Shown piece after piece: positions 1 to 13,664 of a stretch of 64,000 nt of DNA. The position numbers and the translations under genes were made by a program. Source of the stretch: Epiperipatus broadwayi (Eukaryota > Onychophora > Udeonychophora > Euonychophora > Peripatidae). A model generated the notes under the pieces. That model did no database searches. It was given only the letters and a program-made list of their open reading frames with translations, and had not been told where the DNA came from. The stretch spans positions 1,164,501 to 1,228,500 of the forward strand of contig JAQFVV010012667.1 of the NCBI GenBank assembly GCA_028023455.1, given 5' to 3'. The first letter of the stretch is position 1; each line of letters begins with the position of its first letter.

Positions 1-3000
1 CAAATCATTATTCTAAGAAAATATATAAAAAGAAAGAGAAGAATGGGTACAAATTGAGATTATGTTGCATGTAAATAAAGAAAATTAAAAGTATATTTGA
101 ACTTTACTAAACTAAAAATATATCTAAGGTCAAGCCTGGAGTTGTAAGTGCTCTGAGAGATATAAGCAAACTCTTTTCTGAAGTATTGTTGCATATGTTG
201 AGTTCACAGATTTAAGGTCATGTTCAACTACATGTTTGTACATGACTAATGTTATTCCATAAGGATGGTTATAATATATGTTTCATAAGAGGATTTGGAA
301 TTACTATGCATCCAAAATAACTTATTTATCAAAGTATTTTTGAAATTATTGTGAAAAATATCCATGCTTTAAGAATAGCAATATTTGTTTATGATTACTT
401 TAACAAACATTTTGCAAATACAATTATTGAAAATTCTGATTAATTAATATTAGAGATATTTTTGGTTGTATTTTTTTTAGCAATATTCATATTCTGTTAT
501 TTGAAAAGAAAACTTTGTATATTTTATACTTTTATGTTTCTTTGTTTAATAATTTCTAAACTTATATCAGCATATAATTGTAATGCTTGCATCTCTCAGA
601 TACATGCAATCTATTCTATATTTATTTATTTATTTTTAACAAAACCTGAGCAAGGTTAAGTAAGTTGTAATAGTTTATAATCTAGTTAAAAATAAATTAA
701 TAATAATTTTATAATTTTTGAAAAGAAATGATTAAGAATGGGTACCTAGAAATATATATATATATAAACAATCTAAACAACAAACATTATTTAATGATGA
801 AAAATATTATTATTTTATGATGATTCAGTTAACAGACTTCATTCTAAATATGTAATACTTTACTCACTTATGTTAAGGAGATTACAAATACTGAAAAATA
901 TAATACTGGGTTAATCTATTATTACACTATTAGTTTGTTTACTGTACCTATATTTATAGTCTTGAGGGATTTTTTTTTTTATACCAATATTAAAACTGAG
1001 ATTTTGTTTTTACTATGATTTGAGTTAAAGATAGAAATTATCCTGTTTTTATACTTTTTTTTAATAATTATGATATTCATTTATAGTGTTTGTATGATCA
1101 GATTCATTAAAAAAACTCTTTACATTTTCTATATTTTTCTATAATATCAGATTTATATAGAGGTTTATTTTTTGCATTCATTATAAAGTAAAAACAATTA
1201 TATGGGTAGTTTCTTGGGAAATTGTCACAATTAAGTAACTAGTGATAGGTTGAGCAAAGCAGTTTATTTATTTATTTAATTAGCTTGGAATTAATTCTAT
1301 AATCTGAAACTTTGAGTGTGTGAATTGATTAATGTGCCGGTATAGGTATTACATTCATTTATAATTTTATACAAAGCTATATATCAGACTGTATTATAAA
1401 TCTAATCAGCTAATCACATGTAACTAACAATGATTTTTTACATTTTCCACTGGCTACTGTGTCTGCTATTTTTCTAAGTAATATTTATATTCTATTTTAA
1501 ATATATATATAAACCATATATTTGTATATGCATATATGTAAAATCAACAGTGATTTAAATAATCATTCTTAAATATTATTCTAAATAAAAAAAAGGGATC
1601 ATTTAGACTTTAGCCTGAGCTACTTACAACAAAAAAAAAACAATTCCTGATTTCTAATGTTAGCAAGTTATATTTGATTTCAGTGCTTTTATTCAGAATG
1701 CAATAAAAAATTGATGACTGTTTTTATGTATTCACTTAATTCTCATTTACATATTTATATATTTGCTAAAAATTAAAAAAAAAAGTTTTTAAATATTCTA
1801 CAGTAGAATAAAGATTTATTCAACAATTACTTTCATATTCATAGAGGAACAATGAAGAAGGTAATTATGGTTTAGTGATTTTTATTCTTCTTTTATCGGC
1901 TAGGTATAAACATCCATACTGGATGGCTTCTTGTGTTGACTATAAATTGGTTAACTGAAGGAAAAAATAATCCAATTCCTATTTAGAACCATAAATTTCA
2001 GGTTTTATCTGACTATGATTTGATAAAATGAAAATACACAGAAAAGGTCTAAAAAACATGATAACCAGATGTTTTAACCATTTCAAGGCCCACAATATTC
2101 ACATATTGTATATAAAAATTAAAATTTGTTTATTTATTTTTAAATCTGTGATGATGGCGTAGTGGATTATTTTCATCATCAAATGTAATTATAAGGTTTG
2201 TGCGATTTTTTTAATCAAGGAAGACAAAGTATAATGTTTCTTTAGCCTTGTGATAAGCCTGCTTCATGGATGTTATCATTTTATGAGTGAAATGCAGAAG
2301 GAAGTAGAGTGAAGATTTTGATAAGTCTTATGCAAGCATTGTGAGTTGATCTAAACTTTTGGAAATAAATCGCATTATATTTTCTATATAATATCTTATG
2401 AGCATACTAACTGCTCTACAAGATAAAGTATCTTAAATAAATAGATTATGCTATACTTATCTAGATAACACATTGTGAATGGAGCCAGAAATCGATTTAT
2501 ATATAAACCTATTCTTATTTATAAATTTCCAAAATAAATAAAGTATACCATATGTATAGTATAAAGAAGTATATGTGTGTACTATTTATCTTGATATATA
2601 TATATATTGCTATAAAATAGATATTAAACGCTTATAAACATTAATTTATCTTCGAGTACGAAATATTCTTTAAGCCAGTTTAAATAGTAATTTTCATTTT
2701 TTCCAGTAGATGGCACTATCATTTCAATTTAATAAAAAAAACATTTATACATATTGAAAATGAATTGTAATAAAAATTATTTCTAAATTTTCACGTTGAC
2801 ATTGTTTTGCTTACTGGAAAATTATTATATATCCCGTACCTTCCCAAAATTCTAAAGAATAATAAAAAATAACTAATCAGTTCTTAGAATAAATTTAAAT
2901 TAAAAATATTTAAAATCTCTTTTTTTTTGATGTAAATATATATACCGTATTTAGGTGCACCCCGTATTTATTTAAAATGTACATAGATTGTATATAATAT

Positions 3001-6000
3001 ATTATTTGCCAATACATATAAGCAAATAATGTACGAGCTTATAACTTCGTCATATTGATAAACTAGCTGTATAATTATTTGTAAGACTTGATAGAGATTG
3101 AACAAGAAGAATTAACAAATCAATTTCAAAGATGTTTTAAGCACGTTTGTTTTGAGTACGCTTTTTAAAATAAAATCCACTCTTTAACTGCTACACATAT
3201 ACGAACAGAAATATTAAAACAGATAGAATTATATTTAATAGCTTTGTACGTCAACATATATATACATTATTTATAATTAAATACTTTCGAACAGAAAAAT
3301 TAAAGTAGCTACGAATATGTAAATGACTTCTAGCTCAACATATAACGATAAAATAAATAAATAATCGAATGATTTTATTTTTTCGCCACTTCATAAAAAA
3401 TTTAAACGCCACAAGTGGCAAAACTGCAACCGTGATTGACACTACTCAGTGTATTAATCCATGCAGAGCAACTTATAGCAGTAAAAAACAAAGCAAGCAG
3501 GAATATGTAAATTACCTTGATTTAATATTTTTTTATTTGAAATATAAAAGACATATATATTTTTAAAAGACATATATTTTTAAAACTGATCTATAAATAT
3601 ATCAAAAATATTTCTCACAATATTTGAAATCTTATTAGTTTTAATTTCTGTATGCACTAGAAACAATACCACATGATTTTTTATGCTAATTTTCAACATC
3701 TGCATACATATATTTTCCTAGATAATGAGATGCAGAGGAAAAAGCTGTTCAAAATGTAATATCAGGCACAAATACCACAATGAAAAAAGCATCAAAAAAT
3801 GGGTAGTCCTGAAAAAGATCATGATCATTATGGTATATATGCACAGAATCCAATAATGTTTGTGAACATTTCACTAATATTACATGTATTTTATTCATTG
3901 TAATATTTTAATTGGGAGCTGAAAACAATTTTATAGCTATACTTATCTATCTATGTAAGCTTAGTTAAGCATTAGAAGTTCAATTTCCTAACAAAAAATG
4001 AAAAATGGATGCTATGTTTGCTGCTTCTCACAGAAAACCAGTATCCAAAAGAAATCTGGGGATTTGTTTATTAAACTATCATGTAGTATTCACTGATTGC
4101 TTAAGCTTTCAGTAGATGTCTCTTGGAATAAAGTGAATAAATTAAATTATTCCCTGTTTTTAATGCAGATCAGATGTAAATAAAACAAACTTAATTACAA
4201 ATGTATATAAAAAGATAATTTTATTTACAAATTTTGTTGCAATATTTCATTTATGTAATATTTATTGTACCAGTCGAAATTGCATGTTAACTCAACATGA
4301 TTCACAGCCTGGGTAAAAGTACCTCAAATCCAACCCTACATAAGATCAAAGATAAAGATTGCTTATGGATTCTGCCCTGTTTACCCACTCTCTAAATTGG
4401 TCAACTAATTAACAATATTTTTGAGGCAAGCAATTAATCTTTTCCACACTCCGGCCCACTAGCATCAACAGTGGAACATGAGCCTCAACTAATTTGAATG
4501 TCTATCTCTAATTATTAACTTTAATTAGACCTATCCAATACTTAAATATAAAAATGGTATGTGTGTGACCTTGAGTCATCAGATAGCAGCACAATAATTA
4601 ATTAGAAAATATAATTTTAGAATTAATAGAGACGAACTACAGGTAGCTTAAATTCGCATATATATTTTTAATAAAACATTTATAAAATTTATCTAATGTC
4701 TCTGTTTTTATTTCTTAAGTTAGTTAATACAAATTTCTATTCTGTCAGTTATTATGCCTCTGACTAGAGAGCAGTATAGTTTATATGCCAATCTAACAAA
4801 TGTAGACAATTGGAAGTTATGGGAGACGCTCACCCAAGTCTGAGATATATGGAATAAATATTGTAAAGAGCCTATTTTAAACATAACATTATTATGAGTG
4901 AAATTATTTTTAAGAGAGAAATAATTAAATCAAACTATAGGAACTGGCATCGAAGAGAGTGACACATTTAAAATATAAATGGATTGCGATATTCACAAAT
5001 AAATATTTTAAGATTTTAAAACACATAAATTAATCCAATTGTAATCAATCCACCATGATGTGCTCAGAACAAAAGTAAAGTAAATAGATCCAGAAGTCGA
5101 TATCACATTATCAGCATAGACTCAATTCACCTGCTCCATTCCCATGATGCCAAAAAAAAAATAAGGAAAGAATGGTCTGCGCCATTGGCAAACCTAAAAC
5201 ATTTCAGGTAAGAGATATGGGAATTTCCAAGACTAGCAGAGCTTAGCTTGCCTTGGTTCTTCCCATTTTGGATTTCATATACTGATAAGAAAATTAATGA
5301 CCAGTGAAATTATCATGTGGCCTAGTTCTGATCTAGCGATCACCAAGAACAAAAGACAAGTGATCAAGCAAAATTCTGGAAAGGCAAAATATGATTACTG
5401 GAGAATATATTTTAGCATTTAAATATATAATTGTGCTGAGCTAAAAAAATTACATAAAGGTTGTATGGATTGACCAAGATCAGATGAAGAAGAATAAACT
5501 AAGCATTAATTATTATTACAAATATTTTTATTAGCAACATGTCCCTCCCTTCTACACAAAATCCCATTAACACTTCAATTAACATTCTATTACCCTCTTA
5601 TTATTTAGCATAAATCTAATTTTCTAAACCCCCTCCCTTTCACTCTTTAAAATGAAATAAAATAACTAAATAAACTCTCATACTTGAATCTAGCATCTCC
5701 CCACAACTAAACTGTGTACGTATAAATATTTTTAAAAAACACATAATAATATAAAATGTTTTCATCTTGACAAAACAAAGGTTGCTCCAAGTATTAATCT
5801 TTCAGAGCTAGAGAATTATTCATTTTTATTTACCATCAAATGGTGATCGAGAAATAGACAGCAAAATATTTATTTAGATAAAGCTTTTGTCAAGATGGAA
5901 CAAAATTGGCATATATTCATTTTATTTAAGTAATTAATAATAATATTTCTAAACTGCATTAAAAGAAAGTTTAGCATTAAGAGACATAACTTTTAAGACA

Positions 6001-6900
6001 GATAGAATGAGCAAAGACATTATTAGATCTAAAGTAATAGCAACTATTATTTACAAAATATTAAGTTAACCATTTAGATTCCATTATGAGGATTACATTT
6101 TAGAAGACATTAAAATTAGCAGGATTTTACATTATTGGATCACTGGAGTTTTAAAAGAATAAATTAGGCAGTTAGAAATAACAAATTGGAACATATTACC
6201 TAATTTATTATGAGTCCTTGTGGAAGTTTGGATCCCACAATAAAATATGAATTTCACACAGCCATAGCTAGCTATGTATTTAAATAAGAGAGTTCAACTG
6301 TTCAGCAGTTCATTTTGATGAGATTTCTCGCATGAGGTATTGGACGATCATCTTTGGGACAGTGGGGAGATGGGCAAGCTACACAACCATCTACTCCACT
6401 ACCATGCTTCTGAACATTTTTCTTTTTAAAAATTTGACCAGCATGGGTTCACCAGGCAATTGCTGACAAAACTATGACTGGTTAACTTCTATTGTTCTCT
6501 TGGGCTATTTATATCCTTTTTGACTATTTTTGGAAAATTCCCTTCTTCATATGCTCCAGGCTAAGTGGCTTTGTTGGAATTCCAATGACCGCAATTATCA
6601 ATCTAAAGTATATTTGTATTGTATTCTTGAGATCCACTCTCCTGATAAACCCAATGATTTTATTGTTTCAAATCTATTTTTAATTAAATGTAGATTGAAG
6701 AATTTATATTTCAAATATCTTTTCTTTTTTAATTTTACTTTAATTAGAAAATTCATTACCATTTTGTTAATGGATTTTCTTTTGTTTGATGCTATGGAAT
6801 GTTAGTAAGGTTTATCATGAAAGCAAATCTCCAAAATAAAATACTTAAAAAAAATATATTAAAAATTTATATATTGATTTTTGTAAAAGTTTCCATCTGT
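1..6900. other. AT-rich intergenic or intronic DNA, no gene recognised
   Basis: I see no coding region with recognisable protein similarity here. Open frames are short and A/T-driven. A somewhat more GC-rich stretch at about 4275-4600 and another at about 5040-5740 could be old transposon remnants, but I could not assign them. A short inverted pair (catcttgacaaaa at 5763 and its complement near 5886) is present. Positions 6300-6800 read as several short open frames without a family match. Confidence 0.6.

Positions 6901-6904
<4 letters not shown>

Positions 6905-6992
<88 letters not shown>
6905..6992. repeat. (CT)n followed by (AT)n compound microsatellite
   Basis: About 17 CT dinucleotides run directly into about 27 AT dinucleotides. 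The tract lies immediately upstream of the LINE ORF1 and may mark the 5' side of that insertion. Confidence 0.95.
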
Positions 6993-6994
<2 letters not shown>

Positions 6995-7094
6995 GCCCCT
7001 CCAATATTTATAATAAAAACATTTTAATAGAAATTAATACTTTAATCACTTATTTACTGCCTAAAATTTAAATGTAGATGAACCTATTCCCAAT

Positions 7095-7727
7095 ATGCAA
7101 AGTAACCCTGAAAAAACAAAAATAGATGAACCTATTCCCAATAAAGAAGACAACAACACAGATATCCAAAATCTCAGCCTTGATGAATTTATTTTCAATA
7201 ATGAAGACAACAACACAAATAAGCAAAATCTCAGCTTTGATGATCCTAATCAAAATAGCTCCATGAATACTATACCAAATAAATCTTTTACCTCACAGAA
7301 GGAAACAGAAACAGAGTACATGAGTAATACCTTACCATTTCCTTGCTCTGATGAAGAGTTCCAATTAATTAAAGTAAAGACTAAGAAACGAATGCACAAG
7401 AGGAAAAAATCCGCATTGCATCAAGAGTCTATACAAACTAATAAACCTGACAAACATAGTGAAAGAAAATCAAAGAAAAATGATACAAAGTCTACCACAC
7501 CAGCATTAAAAAAAACAAAACTCACAAATAAAACAGATGAAACAAATTATCCGGCTAATGAATCAACACTTCATTGGACCAGACAAAAACAAAGTACAAA
7601 TCAATTGACACAGGAGCAGCTTCTTCTGATGGCAGGAGTGGATGTACACAGAAGATCTACTAAATCTAAGGATATCATAACAAATACCATGTCTCAAAAT
7701 ACAGAGACAAACTTTGAAGCACCATAA
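7095..7727 (+). CDS. LINE ORF1 protein (210 aa)
   Basis: This intact 210-residue frame sits upstream of the LINE endonuclease and reverse transcriptase, so I read it as ORF1, the RNA-binding or assembly partner. The protein is hydrophilic and rich in Asn, Lys, Thr and Ser, with a basic stretch around residues 94-130 (KTKKRMHKRKK). The N-terminus holds an internal duplication: two neighbouring blocks of about 20 residues share the pattern EDNNT..QNLS. Unlike many ORF1 proteins it shows no CCHC zinc knuckle. The reading frame is open upstream to about 7065 without another ATG, so the ATG at 7095 is the first usable start. Function is inferred from position only. Confidence 0.65.
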   Translation: MQSNPEKTKIDEPIPNKEDNNTDIQNLSLDEFIFNNEDNNTNKQNLSFDDPNQNSSMNTIPNKSFTSQKETETEYMSNTLPFPCSDEEFQLIKVKTKKRMHKRKKSALHQESIQTNKPDKHSERKSKKNDTKSTTPALKKTKLTNKTDETNYPANESTLHWTRQKQSTNQLTQEQLLLMAGVDVHRRSTKSKDIITNTMSQNTETNFEAP

Positions 7728-7994
7728 AAAATAGACTATCAAGATGAGTTGCATGAATAACACTTATAGACTTTCAAAACAGGACAATTTTTTGGATTTA
7801 ATTCCAAATGTGAAAATAATTATCATGTTTATGAACAAAAATATGCACAACAAACTCAATAGAACTTCACTTGCAAGGGTAGATTCATTGTTTTCACAGT
7901 GGTGTATTATTATAAGTTTTCTTTTCTATTTAACACATTCCTATTATACTTTTACTAATATTAGTTGTCCCATTCATTATACAATAAACTATAA

Positions 7995-8954
7995 AATATC
8001 TTTTTCCCACCATTTTATATAATTGATAATATCGGTCTTTCTATTACAGCAGTCAATGTAAGGGGTATTAACTCTACCCAGCGAATATATGCAATTAGCA
8101 ATTGGATAAGGCAATTCTCACCCCATATCCTTTTATTTACAGAGACAAAATGCTCAGTACATTCAGCATTTAATCCTGAACTCTACCTTAGTAAATTTGG
8201 ATACAGTAAATTTTCAACATCTGATATTGCTGCTGCTGGGGTAGGGATTCTCATCCATCATTGTTCTCCTTTTCAAACTTTTAAGATTTTATACTTAGAT
8301 CAGCATATGAGTATAATTATTCTATATCATTCTTCTTTTACAGTAAATTTAATAACATTCTATTTATATAATCAGCCAGTGTTAATTCACCAATTAATAA
8401 ATAAAATAAATTTAATATTAGCTACAAATTCTTACCCAACTATAATCATGGGTGATTTTAACATGTCTTATAAGAATTTTACATTAAAATACCTTCATTT
8501 GATTAATAAAAATCTCATGAGTGCTGAAGGTTTTTTTCCAACTAACTCCATTTCATTCTACACTAAAAAACACTCCTCTCTAATAGACCTTGTATTCTAT
8601 TCACCAGATCTACATTTCATAATAAATCCCTCTCTATGTCCTGTAACTTTCTCTGATCATTTAGCACTTAATGTGGAACTCGCAATACACATGCAACATC
8701 AACCAATTCTTCCTCTAAATAAAACTACTCGTCTTCTTTTAAAATCCACTACACCTGAAGCAGTTCTCTCTGAAATTTATATTTATTTTAAGAAAGTAGA
8801 CATACTATTTTTAAACCCAGTAGAGGCCTGGCTATCATTTATTAACATAATCTCTTCAACTATTCGACATTATACCTCCAAAAATAGTTCTCCCACTAAT
8901 CTTATTAATAAATTAGATACAATACACTTAAAACTAAAAAAATACTTCATGTGA
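7995..8954 (+). pseudogene. LINE ORF2, N-terminal part: APE-type endonuclease domain
   Basis: The frame is open from 7995, and residues typical of the endonuclease/exonuclease/phosphatase fold appear in order: the N-containing block NVRGINS (about 8060), the catalytic glutamate in ETK (8142), GDFN (8451-8462) and SDH (8652-8660). In LINEs this domain nicks target DNA to prime reverse transcription. No in-frame ATG is present before 8307, so the true ORF2 start has been lost or translation uses a non-ATG or coupled mechanism. The frame ends at a TGA at 8952. The reading resumes in another frame from about 8999, so this is the 5' segment of a broken ORF2. Confidence 0.8.
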
Positions 8955-8998
8955 CCCTTCTTCAGTTACACCAATAATGTTTTTAAAACAATAATACA

Positions 8999-9498
8999 AG
9001 CAAACCCAACTCATACTGGCTGATTATCTCTCTATAAAAAAAGCAAAAATTTTTCTAGCTAATCCCCATAACTGGTCTAAAGGATATATTCGGTGGGCTT
9101 CAGGTTATACTCCCAAAAAATTAACTCCTTCATCTATTATTTTTGATTCAAAAATGATTGCTGCGGAAGACATGACTCTGCAAATATATTACCACTTTAA
9201 AACTAGACTCCAAAAATTTCCTTTTCTAAAATTTTCTTCATTTCACTTTGGTTTTACCACAGAAGAACATAACATTACAAAGTATGAAATTGCTCTCAAG
9301 TTGAACGCTATTCCAAACAATACACATCCAGGTACACATGCAATTCCAAAATTTTTATTATCACATCTTAGCCACTTTACTATCCCAATAGTACACAATA
9401 TGATAAATTATCTATCAAAACAAATACATAACATTGACCAACTTTATCCAGTATCACTGGTCCCTTTTCTAAAAAAAATACACTTCCTTCTCCTCTAG
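8999..9498 (+). pseudogene. LINE ORF2, middle segment (linker to reverse transcriptase)
   Basis: Continuous open reading in a different frame from the segments on either side covers the region between endonuclease and reverse transcriptase. It includes the block NTHPGTHAIPKF, which has a recognisable relative in the older LINE at about 24820-24860 (SSHPGLHSAPKF). Joining the two flanking segments requires one frameshift near 8950-9000 and another near 9480. There the sense reading continues in the downstream frame as LDNLRPIS, a typical block just before the polymerase fingers. Confidence 0.75.
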
Positions 9499-11267
9499 AT
9501 AATCTACGCCCTATTTCAATGTCTCCTCTGATCATCAAACTAATAGAGTCTCTTTTAAAAGACAAAATTCAACCCCTAATACTTCCTAGGTTGTCTAAGT
9601 TTCAGTTTGCTAGAAAAGGATGTTCTACTTCTGAAGCACTTATGTTATGTAAAATATTAATAGAGGATGTAAGACAAGCTAGAAAATCAGCACCTATTGC
9701 AATTCAATTAGACATACAGGCTGCATTCGATTCGGTGCCTGTGGACAAGCTACTACAGGTGCTTAGTCAACATAAAATTCCAATACCTATAATGTATGTT
9801 CTAGCAAACCTGCTCATCAATAGAAAAATACACATTACTCTTAATGGCAAAATGTCCCCTGACTTCACTCCACACAACTCAATACCACAAGGCTCTCCCC
9901 TTAGTTCACTGTTTTTTATCACATATATTAACCCCCTCCTACTAGAAATAGAATCTAAATTTCCAGGAATATATGTACCCCTCATAAACCAATCCATCAA
10001 TCATATTTCATACATGGATGATATAGTCATTTTTTTGCCATCCAAAAAACATTTGCCTTTAATGTATACCATTTTAGAAAATTACTCTGCAGCTTATAGT
10101 TTAAAATTTAACAAAGAAAAAACATCTATTTGGAGTATACTTTCTGGTAATCAAATTCATTCAGTTTGCAGTTCCCCTCCCCACAAATTTCTTGGTCTCC
10201 CAATTCATCTGTCTATGAATGCAATGAGAAAGATAATACAAGAACAATTAATATCTGCAATTGAAAAGGTGACAACCTCACTTTCAAAAGCATATCTTTC
10301 ATTGCATAGTAAAATATCACTCATTAACATATTAATTTTCCCAAAAATAAATTACTATGCACCTATCATTAAATTTACAAACTCATTTAAGAAAAAAATT
10401 AACTCTTTTTGCACCAAACTCATATGGAATAATAAGGCAGTGGTAATAAGCATCAAAAGTCTGCAAAAACATTCAAGACTAAATGGCCTGTCATTACACT
10501 GCATTTCAACATTCTATTACCAAAAAACTCATAATGCAATAATGAAACTTTATATGACATATGAAAATTTCCAAGTGTTTCTTCCAATATCACCTACAGA
10601 CACTCCACCTCCTATTAAAAATAAATTCATTAACAATCTAATAAAAACAATATTCAAACATAAAGTACCTGCTACAAACCTTTTCTCAACTAAAATTAAG
10701 TATTGGGAAGCACATTACATAACAACTAATTCCAATCCCTTTGAAATTCCCATTAGCTTAATTAATATCACAAATAAATCTATAATCCAAAAATTTAAAT
10801 TCTGGTACTTGGAGCCTAAGTACTTAGATTTTCTAATAAAAATCAACCTTAAAGCTTTACCTACCAATGCTTTTCTGGCTGGAAGATGGAGATCTCCAAA
10901 TATAGATGCCATTTGTCAACTATGTAATAAAGAAGAAGAAACAATGGAACATTTTATTTCTCAGTGTATTTCTCTCAAAACATATCAAGAACTAATTGCT
11001 GATATAACCCATAATCCAAAATGCTCATTGACAGTATTGATAGAAAATATTCAAAGAGGGTTGTTTCCAACAATAAGACTAACAATCTTTATACTATATA
11101 CACTCTGGTTTATGAGATGCCACTTTATATTCAATCCCACATCTCGTAAACTTAAATCACTTTTTCTCAATAAGTTAGCAAAAATTAAAACAAGAGATCA
11201 GGCACTAGCTCCAACTGATATAGTATCAGCCACTTGGAGTTTGATCAAATTACCAACACCACTGTGA
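9485..11267 (+). pseudogene. LINE ORF2, C-terminal part: reverse transcriptase and CCHC knuckle
   Basis: The longest intact frame (582 residues from the ATG at 9519) is the polymerase part of ORF2. Residues 64-71 read LDIQAAFD (motif A, first catalytic aspartate), residues 123-129 PQGSPLS (motif B), and residues 165-168 YMDD (motif C, catalytic aspartate pair). The segment QFARKGCSTSEA at 29-40 is the usual preceding block. Near residues 466-483 lies C-x2-C-x8-H-x4-C with the ETMEHF pattern common at the end of LINE ORF2 proteins. The role would be target-primed reverse transcription of its own or other RNAs. The reading frame itself has no internal stop, so decay is limited to the upstream frameshifts. 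Confidence 0.88.
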
Positions 11268-11517
11268 AATATGAATCGCATATTTGCTGTATGTAAGTGA
11301 GAGTTTTGTTGTCATATATGTATTTAATATTGTTACTGTTATTGATTAATTTTTTTCCTCAGTTTTTCAACATTATTAATGTAAAAATATTTCATGTATT
11401 CATAATAATAATTTTGTTAATAATTTTCAATTCTAAATTGTAGATCAGCTCTTGTAACATGTTTTAAAATTGTATTTTCATACATGTACTTATGATATCA
11501 AATAAAGTACTTTAAAA

Positions 11518-11518
11518 C

Positions 11519-11575
<57 letters not shown>

Positions 11576-11618
11576 CAATAGTAGTAATAGTAGTAGTAGT
11601 AGTAGTAGCAGTAGCAGT

Positions 11619-11653
<35 letters not shown>

Positions 11654-11676
11654 CAGCAGCAGGAGCAGCAGCAGCA
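11518..11676. repeat. (TAG)n/(CAG)n trinucleotide tail of the LINE
   Basis: A run of TAG repeats with interspersed CAG and GAG variants begins about 250 bp after the ORF2 stop. A microsatellite 3' tail in place of poly(A) is known for several LINE clades. Poly-Leu, poly-Thr and poly-Ala frames on the opposite strand come from this repeat and are not genes. Confidence 0.9.
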
Positions 11677-11699
11677 GTGTCAAAGATTTTATCAAATAT

Positions 11700-13632
11700 G
11701 ATTATTAAAATTGATTTCAATATGAATATAATAAGTAGGCTATTGTGGAAAATAATGTTTTTTAATATATATATATATTAATATCAAATTCTTAAAGTTT
11801 ACATTTGGCCGTTTTAAAGATGTGCAGGTAAGGCAATCTCCAGATATATGTATAGCGTTTAGTCATTTTAAATATAAATAATTTGAAGTACTTTATGTCC
11901 TGGATTATTAAACATTAAAAATATGTTATCTAGAAAAAAGACAATTACAGATCAATATAATATTAAATAAAACAATATATGTGAACATATACCTATGCAA
12001 AGTGTAACTCCCATTGTAGGTAATATATAAATATAACACTAACTAACTATTATATACAGACTTTTAATCTGCAGAAGTACTTTTAGTTGAAGAATTAACC
12101 AAAAATACTTCTGCGGATTGAAATATTGTATATATTATTAATTACCGTTATATTTATTATTTTTATTATTATAATAGTTTTTTAATGAACGGGCATTTTA
12201 TTTATATATATGACTATCAAAACTATTTATTTTATTCGTCATAGTATTCAATATTATGAGTTAGAACAGGGCAAATAATTTTAATAGTCGCAGTAAACAA
12301 ATGTTTATAAAAGATATTTTAGTACAAAAATTGGAGAGATCTAGTCAAATTAAAATATATTAAATACATATATTTAAACACCTACTGTAATCAGATGTAT
12401 ATATAAATTCTCAAATGCACTGGAAAATAATTGAGATACTGAATGATAAGACTAAATTATAATTCTTGATCATGTGGTAAACAGACCATCTCATTAATAC
12501 CTCTGCTTAATTTCAACGTCTACATTAAGAGCAGTGATTCATTCTCTTTATTTTATTTCAAAGTGAAAACCAGTTTACTAGATTTAAATGCACCCATTAT
12601 CTAGTGACCAATGATTATTCAAAATTCTAGAAGAGAATAAATCGAGTGAATTATAGATCCTAACATTTTATCATTATAGATGATAAATTACAGTCTTATT
12701 GTTATTTTAAATATAATTTTATTGTAACATCTGAATATTTTGATGTATTTCATTACTTTAAATAGTCCTTTTAGATCACTGAGGATTGGTCAGAACAAAG
12801 AATGGAAGAAGTTGTAAATTTGATTGCTAATAAAAAGTCTTTAGAAAAAATTAATACACGATAAAAAGATGTAAAAAAGAAAAATTAAAGGTCACCAAAA
12901 TTTAAATATTTTTTTTTTGTAATTGTAGGTTGATTTTTAAATACTAAAAAAAAAAAAAATTACAATAAAATACAAATTTATGTTTTAAAAAGTTATCACA
13001 AAATTGATTGTTAAAACGATATCATATGCTGTGTTTGAAAAAAAAAAGCATGAGAACAAGGAAATACTATTGTTTTTTTTTTTTTTTATCTCAAGAGAGT
13101 TACTTTTTAAACGTTAGTAATGAATAAAAGGAATTGAATTAAACATGGGAAATCTCTATTTTAAGAAAATTTTGGGAAAGTATATATAAAAAAAAAAGTT
13201 ATGAAAAGTATGTGAACAATCAAATGTAATCATTTAATAAAGATATATCATTTATATATGAAGTAAACAATGATTATGAAAATGATTAGTATAACAGACA
13301 CAAAAATGACAATGAAAATAGTATAAAACATGAAACAAAGTTTAAATGATAATCTATTTTAAAATCTTCAAAATACACACACATTTCATCTTTAAGTTAT
13401 CAAATATGCACTTCCCCACTATTTCAACTATTTTGGATGGTCTTTATCTAAATACTATAAATATATACATTGTGTGTGTACATACATTTAGGACAAATAT
13501 TTGAAACATTGCAAACAATAAATTGTATTCCAGTGTCCAAATATAGCAGGGTTACTTACAATCTTCACTCTTCGTTATATATATATTACCGCTTTCCCTT
13601 TTTTTTCTCTCCTTTTTTTCTATTTGATAGGA

Positions 13633-13664
<32 letters not shown>

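Larger units (their letters stand above)
7000..11676 (+). mobile_element. Non-LTR retrotransposon (APE-type LINE), nearly full length
   Basis: The order of parts is ORF1 (7095-7727), an apurinic-endonuclease-like domain (about 8031-8700), a reverse transcriptase (about 9485-10500), a C-terminal CCHC knuckle (about 10914-10970), a 3' untranslated region, and a (TAG/CAG)n tail beginning at 11518. This is standard two-ORF LINE architecture. ORF2 is split over three frame segments by two apparent frameshifts, near 8950-9000 and 9480, so this copy is probably inactive but not old. The clade (L1/Tx1-like against Jockey or I-like) cannot be settled by eye. The 5' boundary is uncertain, and no target duplication was identified. 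Confidence 0.85.

Noticed and set aside
5100-5215. Exon ending at atttcag/gtaagag
   Set aside because: The upstream sequence has stops in all frames within a short distance and includes an A homopolymer. The donor-like match looks accidental.
7744-8022. 92-residue frame between LINE ORF1 and the endonuclease
   Set aside because: It is in a different frame from both, is A/T-driven and shows no motif. It may hide the lost start of ORF2 but is not supportable as a gene.
11490-11720. Poly-Thr/Ala and poly-Leu proteins on the minus strand
   Set aside because: They are translations of the TAG/CAG trinucleotide tail of the LINE.
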